From NCBI RefSeq assembly GCF_000718775.1, contig NZ_JOCB01000099.1:1-31551 (forward strand): a DNA stretch of 31,551 nucleotides. Direction: 5' to 3'. Positions 1 to 9,459 of the stretch are shown here, in pieces. How positions within the stretch are numbered: position 1 is the first letter of the stretch; the number at the start of each line of letters is the position of its first letter. This DNA is from Streptomyces sp. NRRL S-31 (GTDB lineage: Bacteria; Actinomycetota; Actinomycetes; Streptomycetales; Streptomycetaceae). Position numbers and translations under genes: made by a program. Below the pieces are notes generated by a model. The model was not told where the DNA came from, made no database searches, and saw only the letters and a list, made by a program, of their open reading frames with translations.

Positions 1-3000
1 TCCGCGCCCGCGCGCTCCGGCGCCGCCGAGGACGAGTCCCCGCGCCGCCCCGCCCGCCCCGCCGTCGCCGTCTTCCAGGCGCCGGTCTTCGCCGAGCCCA
101 GGTTCCAGACCCCCGAGCGCGCCGCCGCCCAGGCCGCCGCCGAGGCCGCCGAGACGGAGGAGACCGAGGAGCGGCCGGCGGAGCAGCCCGTGGCGGAGCA
201 CACCGAGGAGCGCGAGACCGGTGCCCGCCGGCGCCGCCGCCGTCGCGGTGCCGCCGACGAGACCCGCCCCGCCGAGGCCGCCGCCGAGGAGGAGCCGGAG
301 GAGACCGAAGAGGGCCCGGAGTCCGCCGACGACCTCGCCGAGGGCGAGGAGGGCGACGACACCGAGGGCGCCGACGGCTACGAGGAGTCCGGCTCGCGCC
401 GCCGTCGCCGCCGTGGCGGCCGCCGCCGTCGCCGCGGTGACGCCGCCGACGGCGAGGCCGGTGACGACGCGGACGGCGACTTGGACGACCTCGCCTCCGA
501 GCAGGCCGCGCAGGACGCCGAGGACACCGCCGAGCAGGAGGAAGAGGACGCCGACGAGGCCCGCGACGAGGCCGGCGGCGGCAACGCCGGCAGCCGCCGT
601 CGCCGTCGCCGTCGCCGCCGCGCCGGTGACAGCGCCACCGACGCCGAGCCGTCCGCCGACGACCCGGAGCGCACGGTCGTCAAGGTCCGCGAGCCGCGCA
701 AGCCCAGCGAGCCGTCCGACGAGGTGCAGTCCATCAAGGGCTCGACCCGTCTGGAGGCCAAGAAGCAGCGCCGCCGGGAAGGCCGTGAGCAGGGGCGCCG
801 ACGCGTCCCGATCATCACCGAGGCCGAGTTCCTGGCCCGTCGCGAGGCCGTCGAGCGCGTGATGGTGGTCCGCCAGCACGGCGACCGCACGCAGATCGGC
901 GTCCTGGAGGACGGCGTGCTCGTCGAGCACTACGTCAACAAGGAGCAGTCGACCTCGTACGTCGGCAACGTCTACCTGGGCAAGGTCCAGAACGTGCTGC
1001 CGTCGATGGAGGCCGCCTTCATCGACATCGGCAAGGGCCGCAACGCGGTGCTGTACGCCGGTGAGGTCAACTTCGAGGCGCTGGGCATGGCCAACGGCCC
1101 GCGCCGCATCGAGTCCGCCCTGAAGTCCGGCCAGTCCGTCCTCGTCCAGGTGACGAAGGACCCGATCGGCCACAAGGGCGCGCGTCTGACCAGCCAGGTC
1201 TCCCTCCCGGGCCGCTACCTCGTGTACGTCCCCGAGGGCTCGATGACCGGCATCAGCCGCAAGCTGCCCGACACCGAGCGGGCCCGGCTGAAGACCATCC
1301 TCAAGAAGATCGTCCCCGAGGACGCGGGCGTCATCGTGCGCACCGCCGCCGAGGGCGCGAGCGAGGACGAGCTGCGCCGGGACGTCGAGCGGCTCCAGGC
1401 GCAGTGGGAGGAGATCCAGAAGAAGGCGAAGAGCGGCAACGCGCCGACGCTGCTCTACGGCGAGCCGGACATGACCGTCCGGGTCGTGCGCGACATCTTC
1501 AACGAGGACTTCTCCAAGGTCATCGTCAGCGGTGACGACGCCTGGCAGACGATCCACGGGTACGTCTCGCACGTCGCCCCGGACCTGGCCGGCCGGCTGT
1601 CGAGGTGGACCTCCGAGGTCGACGTCTTCGCCACCTACCGGATCGACGAGCAGCTCGCCAAGGCGCTGGACCGCAAGGTCTGGCTGCCCAGCGGCGGTTC
1701 GCTGGTGATCGACCGGACCGAGGCGATGGTCGTCATCGACGTCAACACCGGCAAGTTCACCGGCCAGGGCGGCAACCTGGAGGAGACGGTCACCAGGAAC
1801 AACCTGGAGGCGGCCGAGGAGATCGTGCGCCAGCTGCGGCTGCGCGACCTCGGCGGCATCATCGTGATCGACTTCATCGACATGGTGCTGGAGTCCAACC
1901 GCGACCTGGTGCTGCGGCGCCTGCTGGAGTGCCTGGGCCGGGACCGTACGAAGCACCAGGTGGCCGAGGTGACCTCGCTGGGCCTGGTCCAGATGACCCG
2001 CAAGCGGGTCGGCCAGGGCCTGCTGGAGTCCTTCTCGGAGACCTGCGTCCACTGCAACGGCCGCGGTGTCATCGTCCACCTGGACCAGGCCACCGTGAAC
2101 GGCGGCGGCGGCAAGCGCAAGAAGCGCGGCCGGGGCGGCGAGGCGGCGGAGCCGGCGCACGAGCACGTGCACGAGACGGCCGCCGTGGCCGTGGAGCCCG
2201 GCGAGGCCGTCACGCCCGAGGTGGAGACCGCGGCGGAGGTGGCCGCCGAGGCCGCCGAGCCGGTCGCGCTGCCCGGGCCGGACTTCGCGCCGGACGAGGA
2301 GCTGTTCAGCAGCGTCGCCGAGGCGGAGGCGGCGGCCACCCGTGGCCGTACGCGGCGCCGGGCCGGCCGCCGGGCGTCCGCTCCGGCGGGTGCGCCGAAG
2401 GCGGAGAAGGCCCCCAGGGCCGAGCGGGCGGCCAGGGCCGGGAAGGCCGCGGGGGCCGAACGGCCCGCCGAGGCCGAGCCGGCCGAGGCCCCGACCGCCC
2501 AGGACGTCACCGCCGAGGAGGCGGCGGCGCGCCCGGTGCTGCCGGAGTCCGCCGCCGAGGCGCTGGCCGAGCCGGTGGCCGCCGAGGACCAGGTGGTCCC
2601 GGCGCCGCAGGCCGAGGAGCCGGTCGCCGAGGAGGCCGCGCCCAAGGGCCGTACGCGCCGTCGGGCGACCCGGAAGGCGTCGGCCCCGGCCGGTTCGCCC
2701 GCGGGTACCGAGGCGGCCGTGGTGACGGTGCCGGAGGCCGCTCCGGTCGCCGAGGCACCGGCCGAGCAGCCCGCTGCCGCCGCCGAGGCGCCGGCCGCGC
2801 AGCCCGCCGAGGCCGCGAGTGCCGCGGCCCCGGCCCGCCCGCGTCGCCGTGCGGTGCGCAAGGCCACCGCGCCGACCGCGTCCGAGGAGACGGCCGTCGT
2901 GGTCGTCCCGTCGGTGGCGGAGGCTCCGGCGGCCGAGGCCCCGGTGACCGCCCCGGCGGACGCCGAGGCGCCGGCCGGCGAGGAGCCGGTGGCCGAGGAC

Positions 3001-3204
3001 GCCGTTCCGGCCAAGAAGACCGCCCGCAAGACGGCGGCCAAGAAGGCGGCGGCGAAGAAGACCACCGCCAAGAAGACCGCGGCCAAGAAGACGGCCGCCA
3101 AGAAGACGACGGCCAAGAAGGCGACGAAGACCGCCAAGACGGCCGCCGCGAAGTCGACGGCGAAGAAGACCACCACGGTCTCCACCGCCGGCGACGAGGG
3201 CTGA
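1..3204 (+). CDS. rne: Ribonuclease E/G family endoribonuclease, 5'-truncated by window edge
   Basis: Single-strand-specific endoribonuclease of mRNA decay and rRNA/tRNA processing. The frame is open from base 1, so the true start lies upstream; 1067 residues are visible. Order seen: an acidic and Arg-rich low-complexity region with (RRR)n blocks (to about residue 280), an S1 RNA-binding domain (about 288-365), then the catalytic core. The two metal-binding Asp of the DNase-I-like subdomain are D580 (VIDVNTGKF) and D624 (IVIDFIDM). A Zn-link CVHC lies at 682-685. The D-to-Cys spacing of 58 equals that between D346 and C404 of E. coli RNase E. The tail (about 700-1067) is Ala/Pro/Glu-rich and ends in histone-H1-like AAKKTA repeats, which are presumably RNA- or partner-binding. 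Catalytic domain in the middle with disordered arms on both sides is the layout of Streptomyces RNase ES. Confidence 0.95.
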   Translation, partial: SAPARSGAAEDESPRRPARPAVAVFQAPVFAEPRFQTPERAAAQAAAEAAETEETEERPAEQPVAEHTEERETGARRRRRRRGAADETRPAEAAAEEEPEETEEGPESADDLAEGEEGDDTEGADGYEESGSRRRRRRGGRRRRRGDAADGEAGDDADGDLDDLASEQAAQDAEDTAEQEEEDADEARDEAGGGNAGSRRRRRRRRRAGDSATDAEPSADDPERTVVKVREPRKPSEPSDEVQSIKGSTRLEAKKQRRREGREQGRRRVPIITEAEFLARREAVERVMVVRQHGDRTQIGVLEDGVLVEHYVNKEQSTSYVGNVYLGKVQNVLPSMEAAFIDIGKGRNAVLYAGEVNFEALGMANGPRRIESALKSGQSVLVQVTKDPIGHKGARLTSQVSLPGRYLVYVPEGSMTGISRKLPDTERARLKTILKKIVPEDAGVIVRTAAEGASEDELRRDVERLQAQWEEIQKKAKSGNAPTLLYGEPDMTVRVVRDIFNEDFSKVIVSGDDAWQTIHGYVSHVAPDLAGRLSRWTSEVDVFATYRIDEQLAKALDRKVWLPSGGSLVIDRTEAMVVIDVNTGKFTGQGGNLEETVTRNNLEAAEEIVRQLRLRDLGGIIVIDFIDMVLESNRDLVLRRLLECLGRDRTKHQVAEVTSLGLVQMTRKRVGQGLLESFSETCVHCNGRGVIVHLDQATVNGGGGKRKKRGRGGEAAEPAHEHVHETAAVAVEPGEAVTPEVETAAEVAAEAAEPVALPGPDFAPDEELFSSVAEAEAAATRGRTRRRAGRRASAPAGAPKAEKAPRAERAARAGKAAGAERPAEAEPAEAPTAQDVTAEEAAARPVLPESAAEALAEPVAAEDQVVPAPQAEEPVAEEAAPKGRTRRRATRKASAPAGSPAGTEAAVVTVPEAAPVAEAPAEQPAAAAEAPAAQPAEAASAAAPARPRRRAVRKATAPTASEETAVVVVPSVAEAPAAEAPVTAPADAEAPAGEEPVAEDAVPAKKTARKTAAKKAAAKKTTAKKTAAKKTAAKKTTAKKATKTAKTAAAKSTAKKTTTVSTAGDEG

Positions 3205-3210
3205 CGCTCG

Positions 3211-3285
3211 GGGGTGCGGCCGGAACGGTCATCGCGACCGGTCCGGCCGCACCCCGTGGGGCCCGTCCGAAGTGACGGGCCGCAC
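3211..3285 (+). terminator. Tandem hairpin terminator after rne
   Basis: Two consecutive perfect stems start seven bases after the rne stop. The first pairs 3211-3224 with 3242-3255 (14 bp) and has a further 5-bp helix inside (3226-3230 with 3236-3240). The second pairs 3260-3267 with 3274-3281 (8 bp), extended by GTG/CAC across a mismatch. There is no T tract, which is usual for GC-rich actinomycetes. It separates rne from rplU-rpmA. Confidence 0.8.
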
Positions 3286-3302
3286 AACCCCGGGGGTCCG
3301 GT

Positions 3303-3332
3303 TTGACCCTCTCGGCCGCGGCCCCGTAACCT
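3303..3332 (+). promoter_or_regulatory. Candidate promoter of rplU-rpmA
   Basis: TTGACC (3303-3308) and TAACCT (3327-3332) are separated by 18 bp. They lie right after the tandem terminator and about 145 bp before the rplU start, and fit the primary sigma factor consensus well. This predicts a leader of roughly 140 nt. Confidence 0.6.
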
Positions 3333-3380
3333 TGGCCGTCGGCGTGTCCAGTGAACACGTCACATCCCCGTAAACCTTTT

Positions 3381-3407
3381 CCTCCCGGACGCAAGGCGGG
3401 CCGGGAG
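3381..3407 (+). promoter_or_regulatory. Hairpin in rplU leader
   Basis: CTCCCGG (3382-3388) pairs with CCGGGAG (3401-3407) over a 12-nt loop in the predicted 5' leader of rplU. Ribosomal protein leaders are often autoregulatory in bacteria, so it could be an L21-type leader, but I recognise no specific conserved structure. The rest of 3256-3477 shows no other gene. Confidence 0.35.
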
Positions 3408-3477
3408 AGGTCGTCCGTGTGTTTCTGGGCGGCTGGCCTTCGGGGGTGCCGTTTCTTCGAGCGAAAGAGAGATCCGC

Positions 3478-3798
3478 GTGTACGCCATCGTGCGCAGCGG
3501 TGGTCGCCAGCACAAGGTTGCTGTCGGCGACATCGTTGAGGTTGACAAGATTTCCACCGCCAAGGTTGGCGACACGGTCGAGCTCTCGACCCTGCTCGTT
3601 GTCGACGGCGACGCTGTGACCAGCGACCCGTGGGTGCTGGCCGGCATCAAGGTCCAGGCCGAGGTCGTGGACCACCACAAGGGCCAGAAGATCGACATTC
3701 TGCGCTACAAGAACAAGACCGGCTACCGCCGTCGGCAGGGCCACCGCCAGCAGTACACGGCGATCAAGGTCACGTCGATCCCCGCGGCTGCGAAGTAA
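3478..3798 (+). CDS. rplU: 50S ribosomal protein L21
   Basis: L21 (106 residues) binds 23S rRNA in the large subunit. The start is [14 protein letters not shown] and the C-terminal half carries the basic RRRQGHRQ rRNA-binding segment typical of the family; length is normal for L21. The GTG start at 3478 is preceded by a purine-rich GAAAGAGAG. It is followed after 14 bp by rpmA, the usual rplU-rpmA pair. Codon choice includes several GTT/ATT codons, unlike the very GC-biased neighbours. Confidence 0.97.
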   Translation: MYAIVRSGGRQHKVAVGDIVEVDKISTAKVGDTVELSTLLVVDGDAVTSDPWVLAGIKVQAEVVDHHKGQKIDILRYKNKTGYRRRQGHRQQYTAIKVTSIPAAAK

Positions 3799-3812
3799 GG
3801 GACTGAGGAGAC

Positions 3813-4067
3813 ATGGCACACAAGAAGGGCGCATCGTCCACCCGGAACGGTCGCGACTCCAATGCCCAGCGGCTCGGCGTGAAGCGCTTCGGCGGTCAGG
3901 TCGTGAACGCGGGTGAGATCCTGGTCCGCCAGCGCGGCACCCACTTCCACCCCGGCGCCGGCGTCGGCCGTGGCGGCGACGACACGCTGTTCGCCCTCCA
4001 GGGTGGTGCGGTGGAGTTCGGTACCCACCGTGGCCGCAAGGTCGTGAACATCGTTCCGGTCGCCTGA
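3813..4067 (+). CDS. rpmA: 50S ribosomal protein L27
   Basis: L27 (84 residues) reaches with its N terminus toward the peptidyl-transferase centre. The sequence begins [16 protein letters not shown] and contains the [18 protein letters not shown] block and [13 protein letters not shown], all hallmarks of L27. It starts directly at MAHKKG without the cleavable N-terminal extension known from Firmicutes. The ATG at 3813 has GAGGAG just upstream. It is co-transcribed with rplU and ends at a strong terminator. Confidence 0.97.
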   Translation: MAHKKGASSTRNGRDSNAQRLGVKRFGGQVVNAGEILVRQRGTHFHPGAGVGRGGDDTLFALQGGAVEFGTHRGRKVVNIVPVA

Positions 4068-4094
4068 ATCGCCTGATTCAGCGCCGAACGTTTC

Positions 4095-4137
4095 GCGAGG
4101 CGGACCTCACTTCCCGTTCGGGAAGCGGGTCCGCCTT
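4095..4137 (+). terminator. Terminator of rplU-rpmA
   Basis: GGCGGACC (4099-4106) pairs with GGTCCGCC (4128-4135), and an inner helix pairs 4110-4116 with 4119-4125. The structure is followed by a short T run (TTTCG). It lies 28 bp after the rpmA stop and ends the ribosomal protein operon before obg. Confidence 0.8.
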
Positions 4138-4140
4138 TCG

Positions 4141-4196
4141 CTTGTTCCCCTGGAACAGGCTCGTTCCCGGGGGACCGCTCGTCCCCATGGAACAGA
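4141..4196 (+). repeat. Three tandem imperfect palindromes upstream of obg
   Basis: Three 18-19 bp units begin at 4141, 4160 and 4178. Each contains a palindromic 13-mer: GTTCCCCTGGAAC (4144-4156), GTTCCCGGGGGAC (4163-4175) and GTCCCCATGGAAC (4181-4193). They lie between the rpmA terminator and the obg ribosome binding site. The regular spacing suggests a multi-site operator, but no regulator is identified. Confidence 0.5.
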
Positions 4197-4241
4197 GCAC
4201 CCACAAGACCCACACGCACGTTCCTTCTGGAGGCACCCACC

Positions 4242-5690
4242 ATGACCACCTTCGTGGACCGCGTCGAACTGCACGTCGCCGCGGGTAACGGGGGCCACGG
4301 CTGTGCCTCCGTCCACCGTGAGAAGTTCAAGCCGCTCGGCGGTCCCGACGGCGGCAACGGCGGCCGTGGCGGCGACGTCATCCTGACCGTCGACCAGTCG
4401 GTCACGACGCTGCTCGACTACCACCACTCGCCGCACCGCAAGGCCACCAACGGCAAGCCCGGCGAGGGCGGCAACCGCTCCGGCAAGGACGGCCAGGACC
4501 TGATCCTGCCGGTGCCGGACGGCACGGTCGTGCTGGACAAGGCGGGCAACGTCCTCGCCGACCTGGTCGGCCACGGCACCTCCTACATCGCCGCGCAGGG
4601 CGGCCGGGGCGGTCTCGGCAACGCGGCGCTGGCCTCCGCCCGCCGCAAGGCGCCCGGCTTCGCGCTGCTCGGCGAGCCCGGTGACCTCCACGATGTCGTC
4701 CTGGAGCTGAAGACCGTCGCCGACGTGGCCCTGGTCGGCTACCCGAGCGCCGGCAAGTCCTCGCTGATCTCCGTGCTCAGCGCGGCCAAGCCGAAGATCG
4801 CCGACTACCCGTTCACCACCCTGGTGCCGAACCTCGGCGTGGTCACCGCCGGCTCCACCGTCTACACCATCGCCGACGTGCCCGGTCTCATCCCCGGCGC
4901 CAGCCAGGGCCGCGGCCTCGGCCTGGAGTTCCTGCGTCACGTCGAGCGGTGCAGCGTGCTGGTGCACGTGCTGGACACCGCCACGCTGGAGTCCGACCGC
5001 GACCCGGTCTCCGACCTCGACATCATCGAGGAGGAGCTGCGGCAGTACGGCGGGCTCGGCGACCGTCCCCGGATCGTCGTCCTGAACAAGGTCGACGTGC
5101 CGGACGGCAAGGACCTCGCCGAGATGGTCCGCCCCGACCTGGAGGCCCGCGGCTACCGGGTGTTCGAGGTGTCGGCCGTGGCCCACATCGGGCTGCGCGA
5201 GCTGACCTTCGCCCTCGGTGAGCTGGTCGGCGGGGCGCGCGCCGCGAAGCCGAAGGAGGAGGCGACCCGGATCGTCATCCGGCCCAAGGCCGTGGACGAC
5301 GCGGGCTTCACCGTCACCCGCGAGGAGGCCGACGGCGAGCCGGTGTTCCGGGTGCGCGGCGAGAAGCCCGAACGCTGGGTGCGCCAGACCGACTTCAACA
5401 ACGACGAGGCCGTCGGGTACCTCGCCGACCGGCTCAACCGCCTCGGTGTCGAGGTGGAGTTGATGAAGGCGGGTGCCCGCTCGGGCGACGGCGTCGCCAT
5501 CGGCCCCGAGGAGAACGCGGTCGTCTTCGACTGGGAGCCGTCGGTCATGGCCGGCGCGGAGATGCTCGGCCGCCGCGGCGAGGACCACCGGCTCGACGAG
5601 GCCCGGCCCGCGGCCCAGCGCCGCAGGGACAAGCAGGCCGAGCGGGACGAGGTGCTGCGGGCGTACGACGAGTTCGACCCGTTCGAGTAA
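4242..5690 (+). CDS. obgE: GTPase Obg/CgtA
   Basis: A 482-residue GTPase involved in 50S assembly and stress or developmental control; in Streptomyces Obg has been linked to the onset of aerial growth. The glycine-rich OBG fold fills residues 1-158 ([19 protein letters not shown]). The G domain has G1 GYPSAGKSS (166-174), G3 DVPGLIPG (from D212) and G4 NKVD (282-285). A C-terminal OCT domain follows (about 350-430, ending near the VELMKAGA segment), then an acidic and basic tail (about 440-482) typical of actinobacteria. The ATG at 4242 has GGAGG at 4229-4233. It follows rpmA as in most bacteria but has its own spacer with tandem palindromes. Confidence 0.97.
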   Translation: MTTFVDRVELHVAAGNGGHGCASVHREKFKPLGGPDGGNGGRGGDVILTVDQSVTTLLDYHHSPHRKATNGKPGEGGNRSGKDGQDLILPVPDGTVVLDKAGNVLADLVGHGTSYIAAQGGRGGLGNAALASARRKAPGFALLGEPGDLHDVVLELKTVADVALVGYPSAGKSSLISVLSAAKPKIADYPFTTLVPNLGVVTAGSTVYTIADVPGLIPGASQGRGLGLEFLRHVERCSVLVHVLDTATLESDRDPVSDLDIIEEELRQYGGLGDRPRIVVLNKVDVPDGKDLAEMVRPDLEARGYRVFEVSAVAHIGLRELTFALGELVGGARAAKPKEEATRIVIRPKAVDDAGFTVTREEADGEPVFRVRGEKPERWVRQTDFNNDEAVGYLADRLNRLGVEVELMKAGARSGDGVAIGPEENAVVFDWEPSVMAGAEMLGRRGEDHRLDEARPAAQRRRDKQAERDEVLRAYDEFDPFE

Positions 5691-5785
5691 AGACGGGCCG
5701 GCTCCCCGCCGGACGGCCGGAAGGGTGAACACCGCGAGGAGCGGCGGTGGACGCGGGGGCAACCCCGTGCCGCTCCGGTGAGTCG

Positions 5786-5833
5786 AAGGGTGCGGCACGC
5801 GACGGACCAGGTTCCGTCGCGTGCCGCACCCTT
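5786..5833 (+). terminator. Terminator of obg
   Basis: A 21-bp stem pairs 5786-5806 with 5813-5833 over a 6-nt loop and continues into TTTTC, the most canonical terminator in the window. The spacer before it (5691-5785) holds minor GC-rich stems and no gene. Confidence 0.9.
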
Positions 5834-5858
5834 TTCGTCCCGTGACCCTGGAGCCGAC

Positions 5859-7280
5859 GTGCCCGACCAGCCTCGTTCCTTCCGCCGCCGCGCCCTCGCG
5901 CTCGCCACCGGCATCGCCCTGGCCGCCGGAGCCCTGCTCGCGGCTCCCGCCGCGGACGCCGCTCCGCGACCCCCCGCCCCGCGGTCGCGCGCCGACTTCA
6001 ACGGCGACGGCTACGGGGACCTGGCCGTCGCCGCGCCGTACGCCACCGTCGGCGGCAAGGCCCGCGCCGGTTACGTGGCGGTGCTGTACGGCTCCCCCGG
6101 GGGACTCACGGCCAGGGGCAAGAAGGTGTACACGCAGGCGTCCCCCGGTGTCCCCGGCGTCGTGGAGCAGGCCGACCTCTTCGGGGGCCGGCTGTCCACC
6201 GCGGACCTGGACGGCGACGGCTTCACCGATCTGGTGGTCGGCGCGTCCGGCGAGCAGTGGACGCAGGGCGGCGTGGACCGCGTGGGCAGCCGGACCGTGC
6301 TGTGGGGCGGTCCGAAGGGCCTCGGCTCCGGCACGCTGCTGCCCGCCGAGGGCACCGGGCGCTACCAGGACCCGCTGACGGTGGCCGGCGACTTCGACGG
6401 CGACGGCCACCAGGACCTGGCGTGCGCCGGGCGGGTGCTGCTCGGCCCGTTCGGGCGCGACGGCCGCCCGTCGCGCACCCAGGAGGGCGCGGAGCTGATC
6501 GACGGCGACCTGAACGCGATCGCGGCGGCGGTCGGTGACACCGACGGCGACGGGACCGACGACATCGTGACGCTGGCCCGGTCCTACGACCGGGACGACG
6601 AGGGCGACTACGGACAGGACGTCTTCTACGCGCGCGGCGGCCACGCCGGTCTGCGAGCCCCCGTGGAGCTGCGGGACTTCTTCGCCACGGAGGGCGACGC
6701 CATCGCCCTCGGCGACCTCGACGGCGACGGCCGGGCGGACCTGGTCGTCGGCGGGCTGACCCTGCGGATCGGCTACGCGGGCGCGCAGGGTCTCGGCCCG
6801 GGCCGGCCCCAGGTGATCACCCAGGACACGCCCGGCGTGCCCGGCGCGCAGGAGCAGGGGGACGGGTTCGGGCACGCGCTGGCCGTCGGTGACGTGACCG
6901 GCGACGGCCGCGCCGACATCCTGGCCGGCATCCCCTTCGAGGACTTCGACGGGCTGCGCAACCCCGGCACCTTCGCCGTCCTGCCCGGCGGCCGCTCCGG
7001 GGTGACCGGCGCCGGGACCAAGGTGTTCAGCCAGAACAGCGCCGGGGTGCCCGGTACGGCGGAGAAGGACGACTGGTTCGGCGCCGCCGTGCGGCTGGTG
7101 GACGGCGACGGCGACGGCAAGGCCGAGCCGGTGGTCGCCGCGCCGTGGGAGGACTCCCGCGCCGGTGCCGTCTGGGTGTTCCCGGGCGGTACCAGTGCCA
7201 GGGGCTCCTTCACCGTCGGCGCGCGCACGCTCGGCACGGTCGCGTCCGGCGCCGAGCTGGGCTCGGTCTTCCCCGGCTGA
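5859..7280 (+). CDS. Secreted FG-GAP (integrin-like) repeat protein
   Basis: A 473-residue exported protein. A Sec-type signal peptide (RRRALALATGIALAAGALLAAP, ending near AAPAADA) is followed by seven Ca-binding FG-GAP blades: DFNGDGYGD, DLDGDGFTD, DFDGDGHQD, DTDGDGTDD, DLDGDGRAD, DVTGDGRAD and DGDGDGKAE. Several repeats carry the VYTQxSPGVPG- or VFSQNSAGVPG-type linker of secreted actinobacterial FG-GAP proteins. The family forms extracellular beta-propellers; I see no catalytic domain, so an adhesin or carbohydrate-binding role is only a guess. I chose GTG 5859 because GGAG (5850-5853) sits at the right distance; a start further upstream would run through the obg terminator. Confidence 0.85.
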   Translation: MPDQPRSFRRRALALATGIALAAGALLAAPAADAAPRPPAPRSRADFNGDGYGDLAVAAPYATVGGKARAGYVAVLYGSPGGLTARGKKVYTQASPGVPGVVEQADLFGGRLSTADLDGDGFTDLVVGASGEQWTQGGVDRVGSRTVLWGGPKGLGSGTLLPAEGTGRYQDPLTVAGDFDGDGHQDLACAGRVLLGPFGRDGRPSRTQEGAELIDGDLNAIAAAVGDTDGDGTDDIVTLARSYDRDDEGDYGQDVFYARGGHAGLRAPVELRDFFATEGDAIALGDLDGDGRADLVVGGLTLRIGYAGAQGLGPGRPQVITQDTPGVPGAQEQGDGFGHALAVGDVTGDGRADILAGIPFEDFDGLRNPGTFAVLPGGRSGVTGAGTKVFSQNSAGVPGTAEKDDWFGAAVRLVDGDGDGKAEPVVAAPWEDSRAGAVWVFPGGTSARGSFTVGARTLGTVASGAELGSVFPG

Positions 7281-7353
7281 CACATGGTCACTCGGATTTT
7301 CCGGACAAGCGCGGTCCTCTCCCTCCGCCGCCCTACCCGGCCGTGACCGCCGC

Positions 7354-7395
7354 CGGCCGGAGGGCGAGGGGCTGACGCCCCTGGCCCTCCGGCCG
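7354..7395 (+). terminator. Terminator after the FG-GAP gene
   Basis: A perfect 12-bp stem (7354-7365 with 7384-7395) is topped by a second helix AGGGGC/GCCCCT (7367-7372 with 7377-7382) with a TGAC loop. It lies 73 bp after the stop codon. Confidence 0.8.
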
Positions 7396-7497
7396 CTCCA
7401 GGGCGCAGGCGGTGGGACGCATTCCGCCCTACCGTCAGGCCCGTTGCGGCGTCAGGGTGTTCCCGAGTCGCAACGGGTCTCCTGTTGTCTGCCCATT

Positions 7498-7530
7498 TGT
7501 CATGCCCGTGATGGGTTTCGTTCAGCAGGC
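7498..7530 (+). promoter_or_regulatory. Weak PHO-box-like repeat upstream of phoD
   Basis: An 11-mer GTTCAGCAGGC (7520-7530) resembles the GTTCACC-type direct repeat unit bound by Streptomyces PhoP. Another TCA core lies exactly 22 bp (two 11-bp periods) upstream in TGTCATGCCCG (7498-7508), but the middle unit is degenerate. It lies 77-109 bp before the phoD start. The rest of 7396-7606 shows no gene. Confidence 0.25.
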
Positions 7531-7606
7531 GGGCCGTCCGGCCGTGGGAACTTCCCGATGTCCGCCAGACCTGTCCAAGTGGCCACTGTGGCAAGGGAGT
7601 CAGCGC

Positions 7607-9154
7607 ATGACCGCACACTCGCCCGACCGCCGCCGCTTTCTGACCGCGGGGGCCGCCGTCCTCGGGGCAGCGGCCTCCGCCCAACTGTGGCTGCCCGGCA
7701 CCGCCCGCGCCGCCGACGCCCCGCTGCCCGACGGGGTGTTCACCCTCGGCATCTCCTCCGGCGATCCGCTCCCCGACGGCATCGTGCTGTGGACCAGACT
7801 CGCGCCCGACCCGCTGAACGGCGGTGGCATGCCCGACGCGGTCTACCCCGTGCAGTGGGAGATCGCCGAGGACGAGCGGTTCCGCCGGATCGCCCGCCGG
7901 GGCACCGCCCAGGCCCGCCCCGAACTCGGCCACAGCGTCCACGTGGACGTCCGCGGCCTGCGCCCCGACCGCCGGTACTGGTACCGCTTCCGGGCCGGTG
8001 ACCAGCTCTCGCCGACCGGCCGCACCCGCACCGCGCCCCACCCGCACCAGCGGGGCGGCTCGCTGCGCGTGGCCCTCGCCTCCTGTCAGAACTGGCAGCA
8101 CGGCTACTTCACGCCGTACGCCGACATGCTCGCCCAGGAACCCGACGTCGTCCTCTTCGTCGGCGACTACATCTACGAGTCCGCGCCCTCGGCGACGGCC
8201 GTGCGCAGGCACGAGGGCAAGGGCGAGCCGTACACCCTGGTCCAGTACCGCAACCGGTACGCGCAGTACCGCACCGACCCCGACCTCGCCGCGATGCAGG
8301 CGAGCGCCCCCTGGGTGGTCACCTTCGACGACCACGAGGTGGACAACGACTGGGCCGGCGAGGTCCCGCAGGACCCGGACAAGCAGCCGCACGACAAGTT
8401 CGTGGCCCGGCTCACCGCGGCCTTCCAGGCGTACTACGAGCACATGCCGGTGCGCGCCACCGCCGTTCCGGACGGCCCGCACATCCAGATGTACCGCCGT
8501 CTGGAGTTCGGCCGGCTGGCCCGGCTGAACGTCCTGGACACCCGGCAGTTCCGCAGCGACCAGGCCACCACCCAGGAGGGTGCCCAGGCGCCGTCGATGA
8601 CCATGCTCGGCGCCGAGCAGAAGCAGTGGCTGCTCGACGGGCTGTACGACTCCCCGGCCCGCTGGAACCTCATCGCCTCGCAGATCATGATGGCGGAGAC
8701 CGATCTGCTGCCGGGCGACGGCAAGCTCTGGTACTACGACGCGTGGGACGGCTACCAGGCCGAGCGCAACGCCCTGCTGGAGGAGTTCGCCGGCATCCGC
8801 AACCCGGTCGTGCTCAGCGGCGACCGCCACCTGACGATGATCAGCGACCTGCGGACGGACTACGCCGACCCGGACTCGGACGTGGTCGGCGCCGAGTTCG
8901 TCGGCACCTCCATCTCCAGCAGCGGCGACCAGGACCAGGACGCCTTCCACCGTCAGTGGGACCCGCTGATGGCGGACAACCCGCACTGGAAGTTCATCGA
9001 CGCCCACCGCGGCTACCACCTCTTCGACATCCGCCGCGACGGCATCGACGCGCAGGTCCGGGCCGTCGACACGGTGCTGAAGCCGCAGGCGACGGCGAGC
9101 ACGCTGGCCCGGCTGCGGGTGGAGTCGGACGAGCCGGGCGTCCGGCTGGTGTGA
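7607..9154 (+). CDS. phoD: PhoD-type alkaline phosphatase/phosphodiesterase, Tat-exported
   Basis: A 515-residue extracellular phosphatase that releases phosphate from phosphomonoesters and phosphodiesters; Bacillus PhoD uses Ca and Fe and can attack teichoic acid. The Tat signal is DRRRFLTAGAAVLGAAA followed by cleavage near TARAADA. A PhoD N-terminal beta domain (about 40-145) precedes the metallophosphatase domain. Visible motifs are LASCQNWQ, FVGDYIYE (184-191), TFDDHEVDND (239-248) and SGDRH (404-408), which supply the usual metal ligands. Length is normal. The ATG at 7607 is preceded by AAGGGAG (7593-7599). The gene is monocistronic and sits next to the teichoic acid module. Confidence 0.93.
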   Translation: MTAHSPDRRRFLTAGAAVLGAAASAQLWLPGTARAADAPLPDGVFTLGISSGDPLPDGIVLWTRLAPDPLNGGGMPDAVYPVQWEIAEDERFRRIARRGTAQARPELGHSVHVDVRGLRPDRRYWYRFRAGDQLSPTGRTRTAPHPHQRGGSLRVALASCQNWQHGYFTPYADMLAQEPDVVLFVGDYIYESAPSATAVRRHEGKGEPYTLVQYRNRYAQYRTDPDLAAMQASAPWVVTFDDHEVDNDWAGEVPQDPDKQPHDKFVARLTAAFQAYYEHMPVRATAVPDGPHIQMYRRLEFGRLARLNVLDTRQFRSDQATTQEGAQAPSMTMLGAEQKQWLLDGLYDSPARWNLIASQIMMAETDLLPGDGKLWYYDAWDGYQAERNALLEEFAGIRNPVVLSGDRHLTMISDLRTDYADPDSDVVGAEFVGTSISSSGDQDQDAFHRQWDPLMADNPHWKFIDAHRGYHLFDIRRDGIDAQVRAVDTVLKPQATASTLARLRVESDEPGVRLV

Positions 9155-9177
9155 CGCCCGCCCGGGCCCGGACGTTC

Positions 9178-9200
9178 CGGGCGGCCGGTGTGGCCGCCCG
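9178..9200 (+). terminator. Terminator of phoD
   Basis: CGGGCGGCC (9178-9186) pairs with GGCCGCCCG (9192-9200) around a 5-nt loop, 24 bp after the phoD stop. Confidence 0.65.
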
Positions 9201-9274
9201 CGCCGTCCGGCGATCTCCCTCCGGCCGGTTCCGGACGCCGTGAATCGGTCACTCATCCCGGTGGGGACCGAAAT

Positions 9275-9304
9275 GCCGTGGAATCCGCTCTCGAATTCCA
9301 CGGC
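9275..9304 (+). terminator. Second hairpin between phoD and the CDP-ribitol gene
   Basis: GCCGTGGAAT (9275-9284) pairs perfectly with ATTCCACGGC (9295-9304) over a 10-nt loop, followed by TTT. It is less GC-rich than the surroundings. It may back up the phoD terminator or be a regulatory site. No gene is supported in the 475-bp interval 9155-9629. Confidence 0.45.
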
Positions 9305-9459
9305 TTTCGGCTCCCCGCCGAGCCGTATTCCCGGCCCCGTCCGGGCGGGGCCGGAGCAGGGGCCGGCCACCGGATCGCCTCGGCGGTCGCGCCCCGGGCA
9401 CCGCGTCGTGAGGCGGTCGCGGCCGGGCCGGACCGGCGTTCCCCGGACACCTGTGGACT

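Noticed and set aside
5778..5858. Upstream extension of the FG-GAP protein
   Set aside because: It would run through the obg terminator; the start at 5859 has GGAG and leads straight into a signal peptide.
4107..7283. Long minus-strand open frame opposite obg and the FG-GAP gene
   Set aside because: It is antisense to two clear protein genes, has low-complexity Gly/Ala/Val/Arg composition typical of GC-rich shadow frames, and shows no domain.
7412..7606. Upstream extension of PhoD
   Set aside because: It would bury the Tat signal inside the protein; ATG 7607 has AAGGGAG and puts the twin-arginine motif at the N terminus.
9451..9459. DnaA-box-like TGTGGACTT
   Set aside because: It is a single site with mismatches to TGTGGACAA; no cluster of boxes and no dnaA or dnaN nearby.
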